The notes below the pieces were generated by a model, which was not told the DNA's origin, searched no databases, and saw only the letters and a program-made list of their open reading frames with translations. The translations under genes and the position numbers were made by a program. A DNA stretch of 64,000 bases from the NCBI GenBank assembly GCA_949752745.1, contig OX457029.1:17998615-18062614 (forward strand). Reading direction: 5' to 3'. Of the stretch, positions 55,598 through 64,000 are shown one piece after another. Source of the stretch: Protula sp. h YS-2021. Its lineage: Eukaryota > Annelida > Polychaeta > Sabellida > Serpulidae. The number at the start of each line of letters is the position of its first letter. The stretch's first letter is position 1.

Positions 55598-56111
55598 GTG
55601 AGCAATAAACCAAACTATGGTTTTACATTGATAAATAAGCAGATAATCAGATGAAATTTGCTCTTAAAACTGGTTAATAATGAATGGAATATAATGAACG
55701 GTACAAATGATACTATGTCAATTTTGCGGACGAACATAAATTAATTACCAAATAAATGCGAGAATGTATTTTGGCATGTGGAACCGCCTCAAGGGTGGTT
55801 CCACAACAGATTTCAGTTTTCATTTTAGTTCTCTGAATGACAGCATTCCGGTGTTTTGATGTTGTTTAACAAAAGCGTTTTTTTGTTATCGTTATTATTT
55901 TAGGAAATTATTTTAGTTAAAAAATTTTTACAACTACAAAGATTAAACTATACAAAGGGCAAACATATACTGAAGGACAAGTCTATACCTGAAAAATTAA
56001 GTAATTTTAAAGAATAAATTGAATTTTCATGAAATTTTGATTGGTAGAATCTGGCCAATTTTACACCATATGCTTTACGTGTTATATCTTAGTCTTCAAG
56101 GTGTTCATGAA
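55598..56111. other. no recognised feature
   Basis: AT-rich sequence upstream of the beta-helix exon. A first exon with a signal peptide was sought on the minus strand and not found. Confidence 0.4.
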
Positions 56112-57232
56112 AGGTTTCGGAATCCACGATAAAACCCCCCGGTCATAAAAATCCCGGCCACAAGGTTTCCGGCCATAAAGTCCTCGACCACAAGGTCCCC
56201 GGTCATGAATTTTCCGGCCACAAGGTCCCCGGCCATAAAGTTCCCGGCCACAAGGTCCGCGGTCATTAAGTCCTCGACCACAAGGTCCCCGATCATAATG
56301 TCCCCGACCATAAAGTCCCCGGCCACAAGGTCCCCGGGTATAAAGTCCCCGGCCACAAGGTCCCCAGTCATAAAGTCCCCTGCTAAATGGTCCCTGCTCA
56401 TTAAATCCCCGGCCACAAGGTCCCCAAATGAATTCAGGGCAAACAAATCCCCAAAGCAAAAAAAAAAAAAAAAAAAACAGTAAAAAAGTATGATAACTGA
56501 AATGACTTTTACAATGGTTTTGCTTTATATGCAAAATTCCTTTAGAAATTTTACTGAATGGCGCGGTAACAATATACAATACTGTTACATAATTCCAGTC
56601 AAGATCTACTCTAATTATTCGCCGTTAAACTTTAAAAACGGCCGAAAATCTTCGACAAATTTTTAAAACCAATATATTGTAACATTCCTGTAATCCTACT
56701 TCCTCATCCAAGCGGCAGATTCACAAGTTAAATATAATCTTCAATCTCCCAAAAAATGTAGTTCTTTTTTGCAGGTGCGTGTGTTGTGTCATTCCTATAA
56801 CTCATAATCCCTTAATCCAGGTGTGGATTCACGAGATTTAAATATCTAATCCCTAATCTCACACAAACAAATGTTTCGCTGGAGGCGGAAGTATTTTGTC
56901 ATTCCTGTGATTCTTAATCCCGTAATCCTCAAATAAAACTCCACAGCTCTCTGAAATATTTAGTTAGAAACCGGGCTGAAAGCATCACCAAAAATTCAGA
57001 ATTTATTTCTTTTTATATCAAAAATAATACTGGACTTCAAAAACTTTTTTGCAATTTACATTTTCATTGGAGATGTCTCGGCCCTGAATTTGTTTGGGGA
57101 CCTTATAGCCGGGAACCTTATGGTCGGGGACCTTACGACCCGGGGATTTTATGGCCGAGGACCTTATGGCCAGGGACTTTATGGCCGGGGATTTTATTGC
57201 CGTGGACTTTATGACCGGGGAAGCTTTAGCAG
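56112..57232. mobile_element. foldback element with tandem-repeat arms (2)
   Basis: The left arm (56130-56440) alternates the 15-bp units ccggccacaaggtcc and ccggtcataaagtcc. The right arm (57095-57232) holds the same units in inverted orientation (ggactttatggccgg). The inner borders also mirror each other: aaggtccccaaatgaattca against its complement near 57085. The loop of about 640 bp has three roughly 105-bp repeats (attcctgtaatcc, gattcacgag). Open frames of the M-x-G-D-L-V-A-G-D type across the left arm are artefacts. Confidence 0.85.
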
Positions 57233-57419
57233 GATACCAAAGTTTCGATATGTGGCACATTGATCGACGCGTGTCCTGGTGCTTTGATTTTCTTTTGAGC
57301 TTTCTTATGCATAGCCAGCATTAACTACGTTATGTAGAAGCCGACCCGTATTTGTTAGTTTTGAACTTTATTATATGCGTAGAGGACCGCGTACAAGGAA
57401 ATGATAGAAAAAAAATTAA

Positions 57420-58250
57420 CATGCAGTTTTCATAGGCCAGATTGAATGCTGCGTCCCCCCTCCCTCTATAAGCATATTCATAATGCAATCAGATGTAAAC
57501 AGTAAAAAAAAAACAAAAAAAAACACGTATTTTCGGACTTGAAAGTGATGAGAAAGTGGGTCACAATCAACTGCAACCGTCCTCAAAATCGATAAATGAG
57601 TCATTACTGTGACGATATTTACAGCACAGCCTGAAAACGAAACGTCATCTAATTACAAATGTCATATAATTACGCCATTTGTGTATTTGTTGCATTGTTA
57701 TTTCGCGATTTGAGTTGAAATAAGTTACTTCCGTTGAACTGGCAAAAATAAGAAGGAACGTTCGAAAGAGAGAAAATACTTGTTTATGAGACGGGTTTGT
57801 GAGGTTAGTTTTTAAACCACATGAGTTTAAGGCATATAAATTAAAGTGTATTATCACTGATGACAGAAAGGATGGCATTTTTGAAGGTAAATATTTATTT
57901 TAAAGGGTAAATTGTTGGTAATTTTACGCACGTCCTTCGGGTGATTTTGTGTGCATTGATTTGAAATTAATAAAGATATGGCTGATATAAAGCCGCGGCT
58001 AGGGGTTGGGTGGGATTACGTCAGAAATAATCATTACACGTAGCAAATAAATACTTAATATTTATTTTCTTAAGTGCAAAAACCGAGTCAAATATCAATG
58101 CTCGCTGATGTCGACCACAGTACCGTTTATGCGTCACCCCATCTGAGCATACTGAGTACAAAAATAGTGCGTTGTACAATTTTGAAGAACGACATAAAAA
58201 AAGAAACAATATCGTACGCACTCAGAATGAAGTATCACTATTTCATCACC
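57420..58250 (+). repeat. interspersed repeat, near-continuous copy
   Basis: Contains in one piece the sequences found split at 9585-9668, 13758-13836 and 14937-15570. Identity is about 85-90% by eye. It ends with acaatatcgtacgcactcag, the right arm of the hairpin at 15574-15705. Confidence 0.88.
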
Positions 58251-58612
58251 ACGATTTTTCGATTCTGCTCAAGTGGGTAGCTAGGTGATTTAATACATTA
58301 CGCAATGCATCAAATATAAAGTAGAACGTCCTTTCGAAATGTGAAAAACTTTTGAACGAACATTATAACACCCATCAATCGAGTAATGCACTCCCTTAAA
58401 AAAGAAATGATAACATACCGTCAACATGCGTACAAAAGTCACAAAACCAATTCACAGAAAAACAATGTGCATGACTCCGAAATACTACGACGACGGCTTT
58501 GTGACGTAAAACGTTTTCCTTTGCATTGCGCAAGTTGCTATGCGACACTGGTGTCGCAGGACAATACCATGAAAAAATTTCGAACAAAATCTCTATTTTT
58601 TTTGTTTTTTTT

Positions 58613-58935
58613 TCCACTATCTATGAATCTATTTTGCTTCTTTGCGTTATAATGGGGATAGATCTTAGTGCAGTCGTGCTTTACATGCTGCGCGAACAGG
58701 CCTTCCACGCGTGCTCGAATCCCATACAGAGCCGAATGATCTATCCCTATATTCGAGCACGCGTGGAAGGCCAGTGAACTCACAGCGGTGAGTTCATTGG
58801 CCTTCCACAAGTGCTCGAATCCCATACAAAGCACGACTGCACCAGGACCTATCCCCATTATGACACAAACAAGCAAAATCGATTCATAGATAGCGGGAAA
58901 AGCCAGAAACTCGAGATTTTGCTGGTCAAGGTCAA
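58613..58935. repeat. nested inverted repeats
   Basis: Outer arms 58613-58684 and 58827-58901 are inverted and about 85% alike (gcacgactgcac; cctatccccattat; gattcatagatag). Inner 22-bp arms 58699-58720 and 58751-58772 are perfect (ggccttccacgcgtgctcga). A 9-bp stem TGAACTCAC/GTGAGTTCA with loop agcg lies at 58775-58796. A direct repeat of the inner arm lies at 58799-58826. Confidence 0.92.
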
Positions 58936-58968
58936 ATCGCGAAAAACTTATTTAAGAAAAACAATTAT

Positions 58969-59207
58969 GTATCTCGAAAACAGTAAGAGATTTGCAATTT
59001 TTACCTCATTTTCGACCTCCACCTCCTATACGATCATACGTAAGGTATAACTTCCGGTGTCCTTGACCTCCAGGTCACTTTCTAGCCCCAAACTGGAAGT
59101 TGACCTTTATCTCGAAAACGGTAAGAGATAGAGCAATTTTGACCTCATTTTCGACCTCCACCCCCTATACGACCATACGTAAGGTATAACTTCCGGTGTC
59201 CTTGAAG
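58969..59207 (+). repeat. 139-bp tandem duplication
   Basis: The block from tatctcgaaaac to ataacttccggtgtccttga occurs twice, offset by about 139 bp, with few changes. Confidence 0.9.
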
Positions 59208-59225
59208 TAGGGTGAAAAGGACAGT

Positions 59226-59570
59226 TCTACCACACTTTATGACGTCATACTGTCTGGAAGTGACGTCATAGCGTCTGGACCGGAAGTGCTGTCTGGACCG
59301 GAAGTGACGTCATCATGTCTGGAAGTGACGTCATAGCGTCTGGACCGGAAGTGCTGTCTGGACCGGAAGTGACGTCATACTGTCTGGAAGTGACGTCATA
59401 GCGCCTGGACCGGAAGTGCTGTATGGACCGGAAGTGACGTCATCATGTCTGGAAGTGACGTCATCATGTCTGGACCGGAAGTGCTGTCTGGACCGGAAGT
59501 GAGGTGATAGGCGTCGTCATGGCAACGTATTGTTGTGATGGCAACGAAGCATGGTTAACGTGACGTCATA
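59226..59570 (+). promoter_or_regulatory. 65-bp tandem array of CRE and ETS-like sites
   Basis: Nine perfect TGACGTCA palindromes at 59240, 59261, 59305, 59326, 59370, 59391, 59435, 59456 and 59561. The first eight form two series with an exact 65-bp period. Most are preceded by GGAAG, giving GGAAGTGACGTCA, the known ETS-CRE composite promoter element. Extra ggaccggaagtg words lie between. The array lies about 250-600 bp upstream of the TATA box at 59810. CREB/ATF and ETS binding is inferred. Confidence 0.75.
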
Positions 59571-59609
59571 GGCGAAGCCATAGGCGTAGCCATAACCCTG
59601 ATAACAAAG

Positions 59610-59752
59610 TGAGGACCCCCCCCCTGGGACATACTGTGTACCGACCCCCCCTAGGACATACTATGTACCGACCCCCCCCCCTAGGACATACTATGTACCG
59701 ACCCCCCCCCTAGGACATACTATGTACCGACCCCCCCCCCCCCCCCCTAGGC
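59610..59752 (+). repeat. C-rich repeat of about 32 bp, five copies
   Basis: ctaggacatactatgtaccg alternates with C-runs of 6-16 bases. It lies between the CRE array and the TATA box. Confidence 0.9.
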
Positions 59753-59809
59753 GAGCAACATTCTGTCAAGTCAGCTGAAACCAAGAGCTGTTTGACGAGG
59801 TCTGAGTGG

Positions 59810-59867
59810 TATATAAGGCATAAACTCCCCACTCACATGAACTGCAGCAACGGTGGTGACCATATCA
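59810..59867 (+). promoter_or_regulatory. TATA box and 5' untranslated exon of the polymerase gene
   Basis: TATATAAGG at 59810-59818 predicts a start near 59838-59842 (ctcacatga). The exon would end at 59867, before the consensus donor GTAAGTGG. Confidence 0.6.
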
Positions 59868-60392
59868 GTAAGTGGTTATTTGCATAGGTGGTTATAAGCA
59901 TTATTGTAAACAAAAACTTTCATTATAGTTGGTTGATTTACATGAAAATTTCACTGTTTGATTCAGTTTTATGTAAAGTTTTAACATGATCATAGGCTAT
60001 TTGCGCAGCTGGCTGTATGCATTTTTACCGCCATTTTAACTTAAAATTGTGATAACTTTCGTTATAGTTGACTGAAAATTTCACCATTACAGTGCTTCTT
60101 CGCGGATGAATACCATTTAGCAGACTATTTGACTTCACCGTCAGATGTCTCTGCTGTGCAGCAGTACAACTGTAAGTGAGACATTCATATCCAAGCAGCG
60201 ATACATTTTGCTGAGTCAGCAATTTTAACAATTTTTGAACAAGTTACACACCATATTTTGATTACATGGAAGTAGCATAAAAGCATGAGTGAAACATGTC
60301 AACTAGTCAACTAGTGATACATTCTGCTGAGTTAACACACCATTGAAGTGGTATAAAAGGAAGAGTGAAACGTGTATTTTACTTCATTTCAG
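59868..60392 (+). other. predicted 5' UTR intron of the polymerase gene
   Basis: The donor CA before GTAAGT at 59868 and the acceptor acttcatttcag ending 60392 enclose 525 bp. The exon resumes 26 bases before ATG at 60419. Confidence 0.6.
60198..60375 (+). repeat. tandem duplication with TATA-like copies
   Basis: Two related blocks carry atacattttgctgagt / atacattctgctgagt, acacaccat, gaagtagcataaaag / gaagtggtataaaag and gagtgaaac. The second holds TATAAAAGG at 60352-60360. Confidence 0.75.
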
Positions 60393-60418
60393 TTCTAGCA
60401 GTTGAAGAAACAACAACG

Positions 60419-63400
60419 ATGGCACCAGTCTACTGTCATGATTGTGATGTGACATTTCCATCTCTGGAAGTGTTCGTGACACATACATGCAAACCAGCTA
60501 GGATGAAACGTGCTCATGAAGAGCTTGTTGAGCAGATTGAAGCCAAGAGACGAAAGACCGTACAAGATGGTGTTGAAAGACCTGATCCAGTCCTCTGCTG
60601 TAAATGCGCCAAGATATTTTCATCTTTGGATGCATTTGAGACACATGCATGTGCTGAGATGGAAAATGTGTCTCATGAAGAACAAAGAAAGAAAGAGACA
60701 GGACAAGTAGGCAGAGGCAGAAGAGTGAGTCTTGGTGAAAACGCGCAGGAAAGACGGTTTGAGCGTGAGGATGGATCAGATTTGCTACTTGAAATGCGAC
60801 AACAAGAGAATAGAATCAAGAGACATTTGTTAGAAACGTTAAACCATGGCATGAAATGGTACATTGTGGTACATGCACGCTTCAAGAAAATGACACCAAA
60901 TGTTGAAGGCGTGATGGTAGAACAGGTGGATAATGCCTTCATCAGTAGTCCAACATATGCAGCATACAATCCAACAGATATTGAGAAGGACTTGCCAGAA
61001 GCCTATAAAGAATTATTTACCAGGTTTTATGAACATGAGCGACAAGGTTCTGGCTGGGTGTTGGATAACATATTATTCATTGAAGTACATACAGCTACGT
61101 CAGCGCCACTGGAAGCAAGCAGTCTTATCCCACTACCGAAGAAAGTAAAGAGTACAAAGGCGGTGCTAAAAATTCAGAATAAAGACAACAAGTGCTTCTT
61201 ATGGTCTGTATTGGCTCATCTTCACCCTTCAACAAGCAATAACCCACAGCGTGTACATCAATACAAGCTATTTGAGAACGAATTGAAGGTAGAAGGCATG
61301 ACATTTCCAACACCGATTACAGACATTCCAAAGTTTGAAAAGGAGAATGATGTGTCCATTAACGTGTTTGGATATGAACATGATGTAGTTGTTCCCATAC
61401 AACTAAGTCGAAACACCAGTGTGAGAGAAATCAACTTACTTTTGATTAGCAATGACAAGACAAGACATTACTGTCTCATCAAGAATTTCAGCAGACTTAT
61501 GGCTTATCGATCAAAACATGATGGAGCTGCTTTTTATTGTTTCAACTGTCTTCACGGGTTTAGGCGACAAGATCTGTTAGACAAGCATCGTGAAGTGTGT
61601 GGCAAGCATGGAGCACAACGTTTATCATTCCCCAAGGAACCCTTCATCAAGTTCAAGAATGTAGCCAAACAACAGCGAGCGCCGTTTGTCATTTATGCAG
61701 ACTTTGAATGTTTCACGAAAAAGCATGAAGGAGACAAGTATCAACATCATCGTCCAAACAGCTTCGCCTATGTGGTTGTCAGCCAGTATGATACACGTGC
61801 TCCAGTCGTGTATCGAGGAGATAATGCTGTGAAAGTCTTTTTAGACCATATGGTGAATGAGCGTGATCGTATTGTGCATGGCTTGCTACAGCCAAAGAAA
61901 ATGGTGATGACTCATGAAGATGAAGAGCATTATAAGAACGCCACAGATTGTTACATTTGTCATGAGCCTCTAGGAGCAGATCATGTGAGAGATCATGACC
62001 ATATCAATGGCAAATACCGTGGAGCTGCACATCGTGAATGCAATTTGCAATTCCGATTTCGAAAGGATCAGCAGGATGTTGAAGATTCTTTCATCATTCC
62101 TGTGTTTTTCCACAATTTACGAGGCTATGACAGCCATTTGATCATGGAAGAAATTGGATAGTTCAAAAATGAGACAATTACAGTCATTCCCAACACCGTT
62201 GAGAAATATATTGCATTCACCATGAGCAATCTGAAATTTACAGACAGTTATCAGTTCATGAGTACTTCTCTACAGAAGTTGGTATCCAACCTGGCGGCAG
62301 AAGGGAAAGACAACTTTTATAACATGACGTCACACATTCACGATAGCGACCAACAAGAGTTACTGTTGAGAAAGGGAGTGTACCCTTATGATTACGTGGA
62401 TGAGCCATCCAAGTTTGCTGAAACACAACTGCCGTCCAAGGACAAGTTTTACAGTCTGCTCAGTGAAGAAGACATTAGCGATGAGGATTATGCGCATGCG
62501 CAGAAGGTGTGGGAGACATTCCACTGTACTACATTTGGTGAATACCATGACTTGTACCTGAAATCAGATGTGTTGCTGCTGGCTGACGTGTTTGAAAACT
62601 TTCGTCACGTATGTCTCAACACGTATGAATTGGATCCTGCTCACTACTATACAGCGCCAGGACTGTCCTGGGATGCCATGTTGAAAGCGACAAAGGTGAA
62701 ATTGGAATTGATCAATGACATTGACATGTACCAAATGGTTGAACAAGGTCTACGTGGAGGAATATCTGTCATCACACACAAGTATGCGAAAGCAAATAAC
62801 CCCTACGTAGCAGATTACGATCCCTTGAAACCGACCAACTACTTGACGTACCTGGATGCAAACAACTTGTATGGCTGGGCCATGTCGCAAAGCATGCCAC
62901 AAAGTGGATTTATGTGGGTGAGCGAGCCAGAATCCATTGACTTTATGGATGTGGATGAAGATGACGAGATTGGATACATTTTAGAAGTGGATTTGGAGTA
63001 CCCATATTCAATCCATGATCGTCATAATCACTATCCAGTGGCTCCAGAACGGAAATGTGTGAAGGTGGGAGAATTGTCAAAACAATTCAGAAGCTACGGA
63101 AAGATCTAAACATGAAAGGCAAACCTAGTGAAAAGCTCATTCCCAACTTATGCGACAAGAAGAAATATGTACTTCATTATAGAAATTTACAGCAATATGT
63201 CTCACTGGGATTGAAAGTCACGAAGGTGCATCGTGCCATCATGTTTGCACAGAGCAAATGGTTGGCAAAATACATCTCCTTAAACACGGAAAAGAGAAAG
63301 TTGGCTAAGAACCCGTTTGAGAAAGACTTTTTCAAACTGATGAACAACTCTGTGTTTGGCAAAACCATGGGAAATGTGAGAAAGCGCATGAATGTGGAAC

Positions 63401-64000
63401 TGGTTCACCAGGAAAAGCGGTTCAAGAAACTTGTGGCTAAACCTTCCTTCCACAAATTTAGAATTTTCAACGAAGATTTGACCGCGGTACATTTGCGTAA
63501 AGTAGATCTGCTTCTGGACAAACCCATTCAAGTCGGCTTCACCATTCTCGACCTCAGCAAAGTGCTCATGTTTCACTTTCATTACAACTACATCATGAGC
63601 AAGTATCCCAACGCCAAGCTGTTGTTCAGCGACACCGACAGTCTATGTTATGACATAGAAACGGACGATATCTACAAAGACATGCAGGAAGATGCCGACT
63701 TGTTCGACACAAGTGACTATCCCCCAGATCATTTCCTGCATTCCAACGTGAACAAGAAAGTGCTTGGGAAAATGAAAGATGAGACGGCGGGCATTCCCAT
63801 AGAAGAGTTTGTTGGACTTCGGCCGAAAATGTACAGTATGATATATGGTGGGAAAGAAAAACGTACGGCTAAAGGCATCACTCGCGCGTGTCAAAGACGG
63901 ATGAAACATCAGCAGTATAGAGACAGTTTGTTCAACCAAACGCAAACGATAACCACAGGGCACATCATTCGAAGTCATGACCACCAGATCTTCTCGGAGA
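60419..64000 (+). pseudogene. protein-primed family B DNA polymerase (Polinton/adintovirus type), broken
   Basis: It would replicate a Polinton/Maverick or adintovirus-like genome. ATG 60419 follows the predicted splice site and has a good Kozak context (A at -3, G at +4). Order: two C2H2-like fingers (CHDCDVTF and CCKCAKIF), a basic NLS-like stretch (EAKRRK), a conserved NKDNKCFLWSVLAHLHP region, a third finger (FYCFNCLHGF), and exonuclease motif I YADFEC (DxE at 61700-61708). Next is an inserted His-Me nuclease of endonuclease VII type (CYICHEPLG, VRDHDHINGKYRGAAHRECN), then Exo II HNLRGYDSH, Exo III YHDLYLKSDV, Pol A YLDANNLYGWAM (Asp at 62855), Pol B LMNNSVFGKTMGN and Pol C FSDTDS (63625-63642). 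The frame is cut by TAG at 62159-62161, where it otherwise stays open to 63109. A one-base shift at about 63080-63110 then moves it to the frame that stays open to the edge. The rest of the element lies to the right. Confidence 0.93.

Noticed and set aside
56082..56579. 165- and 113-codon frames rich in G-D-L-V-A-G-D or R-G-P-C-G-R-G
   Set aside because: Translation of the 15-bp foldback arm units; no start or splice context.

Overview
The window is nuclear DNA from an invertebrate animal, most likely a mollusc. It has intron-bearing genes with GT-AG splice sites, a tRNA-derived SINE, LINEs, a BEL/Pao LTR retrotransposon, a DIRS-like relic, hAT-like elements, a Polinton/adintovirus-type DNA polymerase, and very many satellite-cored repeats like the bivalve 'pearl'/Helitron-associated elements. 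The mollusc assignment is inferred from this repeat style and the lophotrochozoan look of the mTOR exons; no species-level evidence is visible.

Layout. 1-16.6 kb: the 5' half of an mTOR kinase gene on the minus strand. Eight coding exons (16556 down to 1130) give about 339 residues of the N-terminal HEAT-repeat region, and the rest of the gene lies beyond the left edge. Its introns hold a 24-bp, a CT-rich, a 16-bp and a 51-bp minisatellite, one SINE and several satellite-cored elements. 17.2-20.5 kb: a hAT-like element with 8-bp target duplications and a decayed ZBED-type gene. 21.7-27.7 kb: several broken copies of one RNase H-bearing LINE family on both strands, plus a second SINE. 27.7-28.8 kb: a foldback element with tandem-repeat arms. 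28.8-38.7 kb: a satellite-cored element split by a complete, young BEL/Pao element (29444-38265; 449/450-bp LTRs, 5-bp target duplication GTTAG) with one in-frame stop in its integrase. Three tRNA-like modules lie in its leader. 39-42 kb: more satellite-cored repeats and a small TIR element. 42-50 kb: AT-rich sequence with a weak, degraded coding-like tract. 50.4-51.5 kb: a DIRS-like RNase H relic. 52.1-55.6 kb: a large exon on the minus strand for a beta-helix, cysteine-rich, multi-pass membrane protein. 56.1-57.2 kb: a second foldback element. 57.4-58.3 kb: a less interrupted second copy of a repeat found in pieces in the first mTOR intron. 58.6-59.8 kb: nested inverted repeats, a 65-bp tandem array of CRE (TGACGTCA) and ETS-like sites, a C-rich array and a TATA box. 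59.8-64 kb: a protein-primed family B DNA polymerase gene with an embedded His-Me (endonuclease VII-type) nuclease, broken by one in-frame stop and one frameshift and running off the right edge.

The two cellular genes (mTOR and the beta-helix membrane protein) share no visible pathway. Most of the window is mobile and satellite DNA. The most notable points are the regulatory array before the viral-type polymerase gene, the tRNA-like modules in the BEL leader, the minisatellite that abuts an mTOR splice acceptor, and the common 3' tail shared by unrelated satellite-cored repeats.
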